Shown piece by piece: positions 17,318 through 25,867 of a stretch of DNA of 62,544 nt (positions are counted from its first letter, which is position 1; every line of letters starts with the position of its first letter). The notes beneath the pieces were generated by a model. It worked only from the letters and a program-made list of their open reading frames with translations. It had not been told where the DNA came from and did not search any database. A program made the translations under genes and the position numbers. The DNA is from Planctomycetota bacterium (lineage in GTDB: Bacteria; Planctomycetota; Phycisphaerae; WQYP01). The DNA is taken from positions 1 through 62,544 of the forward strand of contig JAJZJL010000006.1 in assembly GCA_021810145.1 (NCBI GenBank). The letters run 5' to 3'.

Positions 17318-17728
17318 ATGGATTCGCACCAGAATATTGACCCCAATCCGGAATTACATGTGGATACCGACTGGAAGAATCAGGCGCAGGCGGAAAAGGA
17401 AAAACTTGCCGCCAAAGTCGGTGATAGTGCCCAACCCACCACGGCATCGGCGGATGAAGGCCCATCGATGCCGACGATAGCGCCGAGCTTTGAGATTATT
17501 GTCGAACAGTTCGCGGCACAGGCGCTTATGGCTATGGGTGCCATACCGCAGCCCGGTGGTCAGAAAAAGGTCGATGTTGGGCTGGCGCGATTTTTTATCG
17601 ATTCGCTGGCGGTGCTGGAAGACAAGACCAAGGGCAATTTGACAGCATCTGAACAGCGGGCGCTTCTGACTGCGTTGACGGACTTGCGTATGACGTATGT
17701 TAATGTGCTGAAAGCTGCAAAAAAGTAA
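17318..17728 (+). CDS. DUF1844 domain-containing protein
   Basis: A 136-residue protein with a charged, probably disordered N-terminus (residues 1-55) and a DUF1844 domain: FEIIVEQFAAQALMAMGAIP, then VGLARFFIDSLAVLEDKTKG and a final LTDLRMTYVNVLKAAKK helix. The family is common in planctomycetes and proteobacteria, and its role is unknown. A TGAGGA seven bases ahead supports the ATG at 17318 rather than the TTG at 17312. It converges with pyrD with only a 6-base gap and no visible terminator between them. Confidence 0.85.
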   Translation: MDSHQNIDPNPELHVDTDWKNQAQAEKEKLAAKVGDSAQPTTASADEGPSMPTIAPSFEIIVEQFAAQALMAMGAIPQPGGQKKVDVGLARFFIDSLAVLEDKTKGNLTASEQRALLTALTDLRMTYVNVLKAAKK

Positions 17729-17734
17729 CCGTTC

Positions 17735-18703
17735 TCAGTCGGTTTTAAGTGTGCCGATGATTTCCCGCAGGCTGCCATGTCCTTTGCGTGCCAGATATTG
17801 CCGCAGGCCGTCACAAATTTTATTGGGAATCGCCGGATCAATAAACAGAGCTGTTCCCACCGCCAGACCCGTAGCGCCGGCGAGGATAAATTCCACCGCG
17901 TCCTGCCAGGTTTGAATACCGCCCATGCCGATAATCGGGATATTGTGAGCCTTGGCTACCTGCGTATACACGCGATGCACCATATACACCGCAATGGGCT
18001 TAATGGCGGGACCACTTAATCCGCCAGTGGCGTTGGCCAGCATCGGGCGGGCTTTTTCAATGTCGATAACCATGGCGGTAAAAGTATTGACCAGCGATAA
18101 GCAATCCGCGCCGGCTTCCACAGCGGCACGGGCGGTTACGGCCACATCTGAAACATTGGGTGAAAGCTTTACAATTAATGTCGCGCGTTTAACCCGTTTT
18201 CGCACCATGGCAACCAGCTCGGCCAGTCGCACCGGATCCGTTCCAAAGCTCAGACCATTTTTTACGTTCGGACAACTGACATTAAGCTCAATTCCCTGCA
18301 CCACTGGAAGTTCCTGATCCAGTCGCTCGGCCACGTCGGCGTAATCTTCTGCGCACCAGCCGGGCACATTGACGATCACGGGTATGCCCATGCGTTCCAG
18401 AATGGGTATTTTTTCACTGATAAAGCGTTCCAGGCCGATATTGGCCAGGCCGATGGCATTGAGCATTCCCGCCCGTGTTTCAATGACACGATAACTCTCG
18501 TTGCCTTTGCGGGGTGCTTTGCTGATGGATTTCGTTACAAATGCGCCGAATTTTGATAAATCGGCAAAATCAGCATATTCATCGGCATAGCCACAGGTCC
18601 CCGAGGCGGTCATCATTGGGTTTGCCAGACGCATTTGACCGATTTGTACCGATAAATCCGGTGCGGCGGCGACGGTTTGTGCAGTTGAAGTCGAAATATT
18701 CAT
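17735..18703 (-). CDS. pyrD: Dihydroorotate dehydrogenase, class 1B-like
   Basis: The fourth step of pyrimidine synthesis, oxidising dihydroorotate to orotate with FMN. The 322-residue length, lack of an N-terminal membrane helix and the ASGTCGYADEY opening indicate a cytosolic class 1 enzyme. The catalytic base is Cys144 in LNVSCPNVKNG; class 2 enzymes have Ser here. FMN-binding features include IVKLSPNV, LVNTFTAMVID, TGGLSGPAIKP and the terminal GMGGI and GATGLAVGTALF phosphate-binding motifs. The sequence pattern fits subclass 1B, which normally works with the PyrK iron-sulfur flavoprotein. PyrK is not in the window. Confidence 0.92.
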   Translation of the reverse strand: MNISTSTAQTVAAAPDLSVQIGQMRLANPMMTASGTCGYADEYADFADLSKFGAFVTKSISKAPRKGNESYRVIETRAGMLNAIGLANIGLERFISEKIPILERMGIPVIVNVPGWCAEDYADVAERLDQELPVVQGIELNVSCPNVKNGLSFGTDPVRLAELVAMVRKRVKRATLIVKLSPNVSDVAVTARAAVEAGADCLSLVNTFTAMVIDIEKARPMLANATGGLSGPAIKPIAVYMVHRVYTQVAKAHNIPIIGMGGIQTWQDAVEFILAGATGLAVGTALFIDPAIPNKICDGLRQYLARKGHGSLREIIGTLKTD

Positions 18704-19288
18704 CCTGAAAGTGTCGCAAGGAATTGCAGCAGCGTCAAATGCCGAAAAAAGCCCAAACGTCTGAAAGATATCCCGATAACCAAATCCGATTCCGCCAATG
18801 ACCTGCTGGAAGAGCTATGCCGCGCGGCCAGAGATTCCATCATGCTCAAGTAGCCGCACCCTTGGCCATCGCACCCGATGGGACCCGTTATTTCTCTCTT
18901 TCCAATCACTCGACACCGGCAGTCTTACCCGGCATCAGGCCGGTTGAAGCTCCGCTAATGGAATGTCGCAAAAGCAATCCGGCGATTGCATCGCCGATGC
19001 GTATCCCCGGCGACGGCCTGCGGTAACCGAATCACTCAACAGCGGCGGAACTGACGGAATTGCGAAAAAATGTGATGTCAGTGATGCACGCCAAGTCCGC
19101 ATTCCATTCATATTCAGGGATTTTTTTCAGGACCGTAACACATCCATCCGAAATACACATTTGTGAGCTTTCCAGTCATTTTGTCGCGCGGAGTAAAGCG
19201 GCATGTGCCCATGTTACTGAAAACCCTTGGCCTCCGTGGCAACGTATAGAATAGAAGACCGGGTTTTTAGGAAGGAGATTTGCGGCGA
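18704..19288. other. Intergenic region between pyrD and second sigma factor
   Basis: About 580 bases without a supported gene. Short frames exist on both strands, but none has a ribosome binding site plus a recognisable family. A GAAGGAG at 19271-19277 belongs to the following sigma gene. Nothing else stands out. Confidence 0.35.
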
Positions 19289-19864
19289 ATGGAATCCCGC
19301 TTAGCCAATTTAATACCGGGGGGAGGAAGCGAAGCTGCGGCTATAGCGCCAGCAACGCCAGCGGAGGCCTTGCGCCTTTATGGGGCGTGGTTACGGGCGG
19401 TGGCAGTGGCCCGATTGAAGACCACGCAAGGGGCGGATGATGTGATGCAGGAAGTGGCTGCCGCCGCCGTGAAGAATTGGGCAACACTGCAGTCGCAAAG
19501 CAACGCCAAGCCGTGGCTTTATCGCCTGACCGTCCGGGCCGCCCTGATGCACCGGCGATCTTTAGGCCGGGCACGGAATCGAATTGCTCAGGCGTCGGAG
19601 GTGGCGGTGATGCGTTCAGACGCATCCCGGCCGCCGGATCCGCTGGAGGTTTTGTTGAGTTCTGAGCGTGCGGCAATGCTGCGGCAGGCTATGACCAAAT
19701 TACCTTCGCGTGATACGGAAATGCTGATGATGAAACATGTGGACGATTGCAGTTATAAGGAAATCGCCGCACGAATGGGCGTAACGCCCGCAGTGGTTGA
19801 AATGCGGCTGTTTCGGGCACGTCAGAAGTTGCGGCAGCTTCTGGCGGCTCAGAAGTTGAGTTAA
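19289..19864 (+). CDS. ECF-type RNA polymerase sigma factor
   Basis: A sigma70-family factor with region 2 (EALRLYGAWLRAVAVARLKT, GADDVMQEVAAAAVKNW and KPWLYRLTVRAALMHRR) and region 4 (MTKLPSRDTEMLMMKHVDD followed by the EIAARMGVTPAVVEMRLFRA helix-turn-helix). It is shorter and more divergent than the factor near 5.3 kb and belongs to a different ECF group. I prefer the ATG at 19289, 11 bases after GAAGGAG, over a TTG at 19280, which is only two bases away. The next gene encodes a single-pass membrane protein that is the likely anti-sigma factor. Confidence 0.88.
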   Translation: MESRLANLIPGGGSEAAAIAPATPAEALRLYGAWLRAVAVARLKTTQGADDVMQEVAAAAVKNWATLQSQSNAKPWLYRLTVRAALMHRRSLGRARNRIAQASEVAVMRSDASRPPDPLEVLLSSERAAMLRQAMTKLPSRDTEMLMMKHVDDCSYKEIAARMGVTPAVVEMRLFRARQKLRQLLAAQKLS

Positions 19865-19908
19865 ACATTGTAGATGCGGTTGGACCCGTACAATGACGGA
19901 GTAAAGCA

Positions 19909-20547
19909 ATGGCACTTTTTTCAGCACATCCGGATGATAGCAGTGGTACCCTTGGACGTCTGTCCGATCCGCGTGATCCGGATATGGCCATGGACATGCT
20001 GGTGGATGATGAACTGCCGGAAGATCGCCGCCGGGAGATGCTTGAATCCATTGAAAAACATCCAGAAGCCTGGCGGACTGTGGCGCTGCATTTTTTAGCG
20101 CGGCAGGTGGAACGCCGGGCGGTGCGGGATATTCTGGAAGTGCGTCCGGCATTACGCCCGGCAACCATCTATCGCATCGATTGGCTGCGCGTGGCGGCTC
20201 TGGTGATGATCACGGCGGGAATTTTCGGGGCGGGGGGCTTGTATCTTGGTCGCGGCGGCACGGGCTTGGAGCGGCCCATGGTATCGGCCGGAGGCAATCC
20301 ACGTGTCGCGGTTGCTCCATCTTCTCAGCAGCCGCAGCAGGGCACAATTCAATATATTACACCGGGACTGCCTCCGGGCTTTGGTACGCAGGAACCCACT
20401 TCCCTCGGTCCACCCATGGATCCCTCTGATGTTCGTACAACGGCCTATTCCGAGGCCAATCATATTGTGCTGGTGCCGGAAGGCCCCAATAACGCGATGG
20501 CTTACCCTGTCGTACCGGTCAATGGAAAGAAACAGACAATTTATTAG
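19909..20547 (+). CDS. Putative membrane anti-sigma factor without zinc motif
   Basis: A 212-residue single-pass membrane protein placed directly after the ECF sigma gene. The N-terminal part contains an anti-sigma-like acidic helical pattern (MDMLVDDELPEDRRREMLESI near 27-48). No HxxxCxxC zinc site is present. One transmembrane helix lies near 91-111 (VAALVMITAGIFGAGGLYLG). The extracytoplasmic remainder is Pro/Gly/Gln-rich and probably unstructured. The assignment rests on position and topology; sequence resemblance is weak. A GGAG ribosome binding site precedes the ATG. A PDZ protein gene follows after 26 bases, so the three genes likely form one unit. Confidence 0.6.
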   Translation: MALFSAHPDDSSGTLGRLSDPRDPDMAMDMLVDDELPEDRRREMLESIEKHPEAWRTVALHFLARQVERRAVRDILEVRPALRPATIYRIDWLRVAALVMITAGIFGAGGLYLGRGGTGLERPMVSAGGNPRVAVAPSSQQPQQGTIQYITPGLPPGFGTQEPTSLGPPMDPSDVRTTAYSEANHIVLVPEGPNNAMAYPVVPVNGKKQTIY

Positions 20548-20573
20548 TACTGGCAGCGGATGACGGAAATATC

Positions 20574-21506
20574 ATGGTAAATGGCACTGCATCAAATTTT
20601 ATTCTTGCCGTCGCACTGGCGTGTGGCCTGACGGCTGTAAGCGGAAATGCCGTGCGTGCGGCCACCGGGGACACCTCCACCACGGTGGCCGCCGCTCCGG
20701 CGACGCGTTCCGCTCGAACCCCGGTGCGGGTACAGCGGCCGCGCTGGTTGGGCGTGGCAATGCAAAAAATTCCCCCCGTATTCAGTCGCTTAATGAGACT
20801 GAAGTCTCAACAAGGGCTTATGGTTCTGCAAGTGATTCCCAACAGTCCCGCATATAAAGCGCATCTGGAGCCGGGCGATCTTCTTATTACGCTTAACGGC
20901 CAGGCTCTGGAGAATCCGTTTGAACTGATCGGTGCGGAAAATCAGCCCGGTCCGGCAGCTCCGGCGCTTAAGATTACATTGATTCGCGATGGAATGCGTA
21001 AGTCCGTCACACTTACGCCGGTGAATCGTCCACATCATCTGATATTTTTTTTCAATCGGCGTTCGGGGCCTGCCGGTGCGGTACCGGCAGGCACTGGATC
21101 GCCAAACGATATTCAAACCACCAGTCTGATGACGGTTGGCCCCGGCGTCAGGCTTCATATTCCCGCCGCTGCAGTGCAACAATCCGGTGACCGCCACCCC
21201 GACTTATTTACCGTAAGGCAATGGATTGGCCCGCATGGCGCACGACATATTCAAATTCTCTGGCGGTCACGCGCATACGAAATTCAGCCGGGCCGTCTGA
21301 ACCGGCTTCCTCCACCGGTTCAGGCGGTTGCGCGGCTGATTTTGCGCGGCCACGCGCAATCATGTGTGCCCGCGCCATCGCAACAGACACAGATCCAGCA
21401 GCGAATTGCCGAAGTTAAAACGCTGATTCATAAATTGCAGATCCAGGAAAAAGCCTTGGAAAAGCAGGCCGCGAACTATCACTCGGTGACACCAGCCAAG
21501 CCCTGA
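20574..21506 (+). CDS. Exported PDZ-domain protein
   Basis: A 310-residue secreted or periplasmic protein. The signal peptide is residues 1-30 (core FILAVALACGLTAVSG, cleavage near VRAA). A PDZ domain spans about residues 55-155: the WLGVAM carboxylate-binding-loop region, GLMVLQVIPNSPAYKAHLEPGDLL near 82-105 and the ALKITLIRDG strand. The remainder is followed by a C-terminal coiled-coil-like helix (QQRIAEVKTLIHKLQIQEKALEKQ near 272-298). No protease domain is fused to it. In the third position behind a sigma and anti-sigma pair, it may act as a periplasmic sensor or adaptor in the signalling cascade. That is inference. Confidence 0.7.
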   Translation: MVNGTASNFILAVALACGLTAVSGNAVRAATGDTSTTVAAAPATRSARTPVRVQRPRWLGVAMQKIPPVFSRLMRLKSQQGLMVLQVIPNSPAYKAHLEPGDLLITLNGQALENPFELIGAENQPGPAAPALKITLIRDGMRKSVTLTPVNRPHHLIFFFNRRSGPAGAVPAGTGSPNDIQTTSLMTVGPGVRLHIPAAAVQQSGDRHPDLFTVRQWIGPHGARHIQILWRSRAYEIQPGRLNRLPPPVQAVARLILRGHAQSCVPAPSQQTQIQQRIAEVKTLIHKLQIQEKALEKQAANYHSVTPAKP

Positions 21507-21520
21507 CGTCATGTGCCGTA

Positions 21521-21571
21521 CCACTCAAGCTGTCCCTCGTAGCAAGTGCGCAGTGTTCGGAGCTTGAGTGG
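21521..21571. repeat. Perfect 11-bp inverted repeat
   Basis: CCACTCAAGCT at 21521-21531 pairs perfectly with AGCTTGAGTGG at 21561-21571 across a 29-base loop. It follows the PDZ gene stop and precedes the ABC transporter operon. There is no T-tract, so it is not a typical intrinsic terminator. It could be a Rho-dependent end, an mRNA-stabilising hairpin or a protein-binding site. Confidence 0.6.
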
Positions 21572-21705
21572 CCGATGCGGTTAAGCGGGATGGACGCTGA
21601 AATCGCGGCAAGGTTTTGCAATCGGCTGCTGCATGTATGAGATTTCCGGCTTGTTTTCGGGAACTGAAAGGCGACCTGTTGAGCCGATTCGGCAAACCAT
21701 CCGGG

Positions 21706-21734
21706 TTGACATTTCGTACAGTGCAATGTAGGAA
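21706..21734 (+). promoter_or_regulatory. Possible sigma70 promoter of the ABC transporter operon
   Basis: A perfect TTGACA (21706-21711) is followed after 17 bases by TAGGAA (21729-21734), a weak -10. It lies 66 bases before the chosen ATG of the ATPase gene. The weak -10 keeps confidence modest. Confidence 0.4.
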
Positions 21735-21799
21735 AAGGGACTTGTAAAAGCCCCCGGTGGATGAATGGGTCTTACACAATTGGCCATGAGGAGTACGGA

Positions 21800-22768
21800 A
21801 TGTCGCAACCCGCGGAAATTGTCGCTGAACAATTGACCAAATCCTACGGCAGGTTTTTAGCTGTTGATCACATCAGTTTTGCCGTTCCCAAAGGGGCGGT
21901 GGTAGGATTTCTGGGTCCGAATGGTGCCGGTAAAACCACGACTATTCGCATGTTGACGTGCTTCATGCCGCCTACCAGCGGCAGCGCCAGTGTGGCGGGT
22001 TTTGATGTATTTCATAATTCTTTAAATGTGCGGAAAAATTTAGGGTATCTGCCGGAAAATGCGCCGGTCTATCTCGAAATGCGGGTCGCGGAATATCTTC
22101 AGTTTCGCGGGCGTTTGCGCGGTATGGATCGGCAGAGTATTAAAAAGCGCATTGATGAAGTGACAGAACTCTGCTGGCTTTCCGATCGAAAGCGCTGGCC
22201 GATCTCCAAACTTTCAAAGGGATATCGGCAGCGTTTGGGCATCGCCGACGCGCTGCTGCATAATCCGCCGGTGCTGGTGCTTGATGAGCCAACGGTGGGA
22301 TTGGACCCATCACAAATTCGTGAAACCCGCAAGCTCATTGCCAATCTGGCCGGTTTGCATACAGTGCTGCTTTCCACGCATATACTTTCGGAAGTGGAAC
22401 TGGTTTGTCAGAAGGTTATTATCATCGGACGCGGTCAGATTCTGGCCCAGGGATCGCCGGAGGAGTTAAAACAGCAATGTGCTCAACGCGGTTCCGGAAC
22501 CCGTCTGGTGCTGGAAATACGCGGACCGGCGGATCAGATCCGTTCGGCTCTCGCGGCCTTGCCGGGGGTGGATCAGGCCTCCGTTGTCTCAGATAACGTC
22601 GTATGCACAATCGAACTTGTCGGCAAAATTGACGGTTCCATGCGCGAACGCGTTGCGGCGCTAGTACAGCAACGTGGATGGGCCTTGCGGGAAATGCGTT
22701 CCGCTGGCGCAAGCCTGGAAGAATTTTTTGTTCAAATTACCGATCCGGGTTCCGCGGCGGCGGCCTGA
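21800..22768 (+). CDS. ABC transporter ATP-binding protein (GldA-like)
   Basis: The ATPase of an ABC-2 type exporter, about 322 residues. The Walker A motif is GPNGAGKTTT near residue 40, the Q-loop and LGYLPENAPVY segment follow, the ABC signature is LSKGYRQRLGIADAL near residue 138, Walker B is VLVLDEPTVGLDP near 158, and the switch His is in LLSTHIL. The C-terminal 90 residues are the regulatory extension common in GldA and CcmA-like proteins. A GAGGAG at 21788-21793, six bases from the ATG, fixes the start at 21800 rather than 21761. It leads a four-gene operon with an ABC-2 permease, a GldG protein and a DUF4340 protein. Confidence 0.9.
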   Translation: MSQPAEIVAEQLTKSYGRFLAVDHISFAVPKGAVVGFLGPNGAGKTTTIRMLTCFMPPTSGSASVAGFDVFHNSLNVRKNLGYLPENAPVYLEMRVAEYLQFRGRLRGMDRQSIKKRIDEVTELCWLSDRKRWPISKLSKGYRQRLGIADALLHNPPVLVLDEPTVGLDPSQIRETRKLIANLAGLHTVLLSTHILSEVELVCQKVIIIGRGQILAQGSPEELKQQCAQRGSGTRLVLEIRGPADQIRSALAALPGVDQASVVSDNVVCTIELVGKIDGSMRERVAALVQQRGWALREMRSAGASLEEFFVQITDPGSAAAA

Positions 22769-22839
22769 CCGACCGCGGTTGTCCTCGCTGGCGGCAATGA
22801 ACGGCGTTTCGTTCGCCGCCAAATTATGGAGAATTGGAT

Positions 22840-23586
22840 ATGTCAACAACATTAGCTTTGGCAAAGCGTGAAATCGCCGGGCTGTTTTATTCGCCCATTG
22901 GCTACATTGTCCTGGCCATTTATCTGCTTTTCGTGGGGCTGCTGTTTTCGTTGCTGGTTATGCGGCCCGGCGCGATTGCCGATCCCGGACCGATGTTTCA
23001 GTGGAATCATCTGATTCTCATTTTTGTCGTTCCCTTCATGACCATGGCTCTTTTTTCGGAAGAATACCGGTCGGGGCGCATTGAAACGCTGCGCACCAGT
23101 CCGATTACCGATTTCCAGCTTCTGATGGGAAAATTTCTGGGGGCAATGGGATTTTATTGTGTGGTGATCGCGTCGAGCCTGATATTTATCATTATTCTCT
23201 CGCTGTTTGGCCGGCCTGATTACATGACGGTATTAACGAGTTACCTGGGGTTGCTGCTGATGGGAATGTTAATGGTTTCCATCGGATTATTTTTCTCCGC
23301 CTGCACGCAGCATCAGATACTGGCAGCCATGAGCAGTTGCGTAACGCTGGTGGCACTGGGGATTTTATTCCAGGCGATATCCTTTTTTCTCAGTTCCGCA
23401 CTGGGGGTTTCCTGGTCATTTCTGCGCACGCTGCGACATTTGCTGCGATATCTGGCCATCGAGCCGCACATGGCGAACTTCTCGCGCGGTATTGTTGACA
23501 GTCAGAATATCGTCTTTTTCCTCACCGGGGCGGGTTTGTTTCTCTTCTTAACCTATGTGGTGCTGGAGAGTCGCAAGTGGAGATAA
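22840..23586 (+). CDS. ABC-2 type permease (GldF-like)
   Basis: A 248-residue integral membrane protein with six predicted helices: IGYIVLAIYLLFVGLLFSLL near 18-38, LILIFVVPFMTMALF near 60-75, VVIASSLIFIIILSLF, the two central helices around LGLLLMGMLMVSIGLFFSA and VTLVALGILFQAISFFLS, and a final VFFLTGAGLFLFLTYVVL. The SEEYRSGRIETLRTSPIT motif after helix 2 is characteristic of the GldF/NosY-type ABC-2 permeases. The ATG at 22840 has a TGGAGA seven bases upstream. It pairs with the upstream ATPase and precedes a GldG-family gene. Confidence 0.88.
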   Translation: MSTTLALAKREIAGLFYSPIGYIVLAIYLLFVGLLFSLLVMRPGAIADPGPMFQWNHLILIFVVPFMTMALFSEEYRSGRIETLRTSPITDFQLLMGKFLGAMGFYCVVIASSLIFIIILSLFGRPDYMTVLTSYLGLLLMGMLMVSIGLFFSACTQHQILAAMSSCVTLVALGILFQAISFFLSSALGVSWSFLRTLRHLLRYLAIEPHMANFSRGIVDSQNIVFFLTGAGLFLFLTYVVLESRKWR

Positions 23587-23663
23587 CGGACAATCCGTAA
23601 TCGGCGGATTACAACCGCCGATATTCAATAAACATAGATGGGCAATTGGAGAAATAGTTTCTC

Positions 23664-25802
23664 ATGGGCGAAATAGAAAATAAACATGAAACGACACCTG
23701 CTTCCACGGCGACTAAGCCGGTGTGGAATGCCGGTAAACGCCGGTCCATATACGGTTCCAATACCGCCGTGCTGGTGATCGCCGCGATACTGGTTGTCAT
23801 ATTTGTGGATTGGCTTTCGGTGCGTTTTAATTACTCGAAAGACTGCACCACCGGCGGCATTTATTCACTTTCCCCTAAAACGCTCAATTTGCTTAAGCTG
23901 GTTGATAAGACCGGCAAAAAGTTTTATCTGGTCAATGAATTTCCAACTTCCCTGGATGCTGATCCCGGTGAGCGATCCGAAGGAGTGAAACTTCAACGGC
24001 TGATCCACGAATATGCCAACGCCTCTTCTCATGTCGTTGAGTATAATCCCGCTACTCTCAATGAACTGAAGCGTAAAATTCGCAACCGCTTCGGCGGGCA
24101 GTTTAATTCTTATCGCAAGGCCGTGGATCGCTTTACACCCTTGGCCGAGGAACTCGTTAAATTCTCGGATGCGGAAGCAAAGAAAATTGATGCTCTGGAG
24201 AACAATCCCAAGGTAGCCACCACCAATGATCAGTCCCAATATTTCGCAACGTTGCAAATCAGTTTCAGCCATAGCGACGGCATTCCGCGGGTAATCGCCC
24301 GATTGCAACGGAAAGTGGCGTCCGCGCGGAAAAATCCGCTGCCGGACTGGCCGGCTCTCACACATTCACTGGTCTCCAATCTGGAAACCATACAAAAGCA
24401 GTTTGATGCGCTAAGTAAAAAGAATGTGGTGGCCGCATTCAGCCCGCTGGTACAAAAACTCCTGGAAAAAGATGCGGCGGCCTTTAAGAATCAGGCTGCA
24501 AAACTCGCAGCCTACACGTCACTTTTAACAAGCCTCAAGCCTGTAAAGTCGGATAGTGTGTTGCGCGAACTTCGTGCCGACTCTCTGATTGTCATGGGAC
24601 CCCGGACCGTGAAAGTGCTCAACCGCGATAAGTTGTTTGTGCCGCAGGGCAATCCCGGTCAAGGGTCAATGCAGTATGCCTTCCAGGGTGAACAGGCAAT
24701 CAATTCCGCGCTGCTTGCCATGACGGAAACGCACCGTACCAAAGTGGTATTTGTAAGCGTGAATTCCATGAACCTCATTTCCGCCGGCGGTCCATTCAGT
24801 GCGGCGGCAAAAATGCTGCGGGAAAACAATTTCAAGGTGTACCAATGGTCACCGGGTCCCGGCGGCAATCCGCAGGCACCCACCGCCAGTGAAAATCCGC
24901 CGGCCATCGGCAAGGGTGTGATCTGGGTTATCCTGGATCTGCCCCCCTCCGGTCAGATGGCGCAGATGGGGGCCATGATGTATTCCATGATGGAGCAGAA
25001 AATCAGTCAGCAATTGGCGCAAGGCGGTAACGCCCTGTTTCTCCTCAGTGCCATGCCGCCGCAACTCATGATGATGACGCAGGGACAGATACCCTATAAG
25101 AGCATCCTCGCCGGATACGGTATCCGTCTGCGCAGCACCTACCAGGTTGTGCAACGCGTGGCAATGCCGGGCGGGCATCATCTTGATGCGCCGCAAATTC
25201 AGATTGCCAGTTATCCCGACACAATTATCACCAAACCCATTGAATCGCTGGCGGCGATGCTGGCGGGAACGCAGGGGGAGGATGGTTCGTTTGTTCTTTC
25301 TCCAACCTATGTTGGAACCATGGCCCCGCAGCCCAAAGGCTCAAGTGCAAAAATATTTCTGCAGACTTCCGCCAGTCCGGATGTGTTCGGACAGACACAG
25401 CCCGCGGCGCCCGATGCCCCCTTTAATCCATCGGCCGATCTTAAATCACCGGTTCCACTGGGCGTCATGGCCCAAAAGGGCGCTACGCGTGTAGTTGCCA
25501 TCGGTAATGTCATGTTTGTCACCGACGACTTGCTTAACTCCGCAACCCCGGCAATATCCAATGGTTCTCTGACCATGATTTCCAATTTCCCCGGCAACGC
25601 TGAGCTTTTCATGAACAGTATCTATTGGCTTGCGCATCAATCGCATTTGATTGCCGCCAGTCCGCGGGCAACCGTAGCCCTGCGTATCAAGCGCATGAGC
25701 AACACGGAGGAGGCATTTGTGCGACTCAGCAGTTTTGCCATGCCGGCCATTCTGGCCATTGCCGTGGGATTGATAGTGTTTGTGGCGCGGCGGCGGCTGT
25801 AA
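23664..25802 (+). CDS. GldG family auxiliary ABC transporter protein
   Basis: A 712-residue protein with one N-terminal helix (TAVLVIAAILVVIFVDWLSV near 31-51), a large extracytoplasmic region and one C-terminal helix (FAMPAILAIAVGLIVFVARR near 690-710). The post-helix segment YSLSPKTLNLLKLVDK is the typical opening of the GldG / ABC-type auxiliary domain. A central helical region (residues 120-290) is followed by the conserved part with PQGNPGQGSMQYAFQGEQAI and TKVVFVS near 345-380. In Bacteroidetes GldAFG is linked to gliding. In other bacteria such loci have unknown substrates. Ribosome binding site GGAGAAA lies upstream. Confidence 0.82.
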   Translation: MGEIENKHETTPASTATKPVWNAGKRRSIYGSNTAVLVIAAILVVIFVDWLSVRFNYSKDCTTGGIYSLSPKTLNLLKLVDKTGKKFYLVNEFPTSLDADPGERSEGVKLQRLIHEYANASSHVVEYNPATLNELKRKIRNRFGGQFNSYRKAVDRFTPLAEELVKFSDAEAKKIDALENNPKVATTNDQSQYFATLQISFSHSDGIPRVIARLQRKVASARKNPLPDWPALTHSLVSNLETIQKQFDALSKKNVVAAFSPLVQKLLEKDAAAFKNQAAKLAAYTSLLTSLKPVKSDSVLRELRADSLIVMGPRTVKVLNRDKLFVPQGNPGQGSMQYAFQGEQAINSALLAMTETHRTKVVFVSVNSMNLISAGGPFSAAAKMLRENNFKVYQWSPGPGGNPQAPTASENPPAIGKGVIWVILDLPPSGQMAQMGAMMYSMMEQKISQQLAQGGNALFLLSAMPPQLMMMTQGQIPYKSILAGYGIRLRSTYQVVQRVAMPGGHHLDAPQIQIASYPDTIITKPIESLAAMLAGTQGEDGSFVLSPTYVGTMAPQPKGSSAKIFLQTSASPDVFGQTQPAAPDAPFNPSADLKSPVPLGVMAQKGATRVVAIGNVMFVTDDLLNSATPAISNGSLTMISNFPGNAELFMNSIYWLAHQSHLIAASPRATVALRIKRMSNTEEAFVRLSSFAMPAILAIAVGLIVFVARRRL

Positions 25803-25867
25803 TTTCAACGCGCTGACTGCCAGAGGACATGACATTACAAAATAAATATCCAAAAAGGATGATGCCG

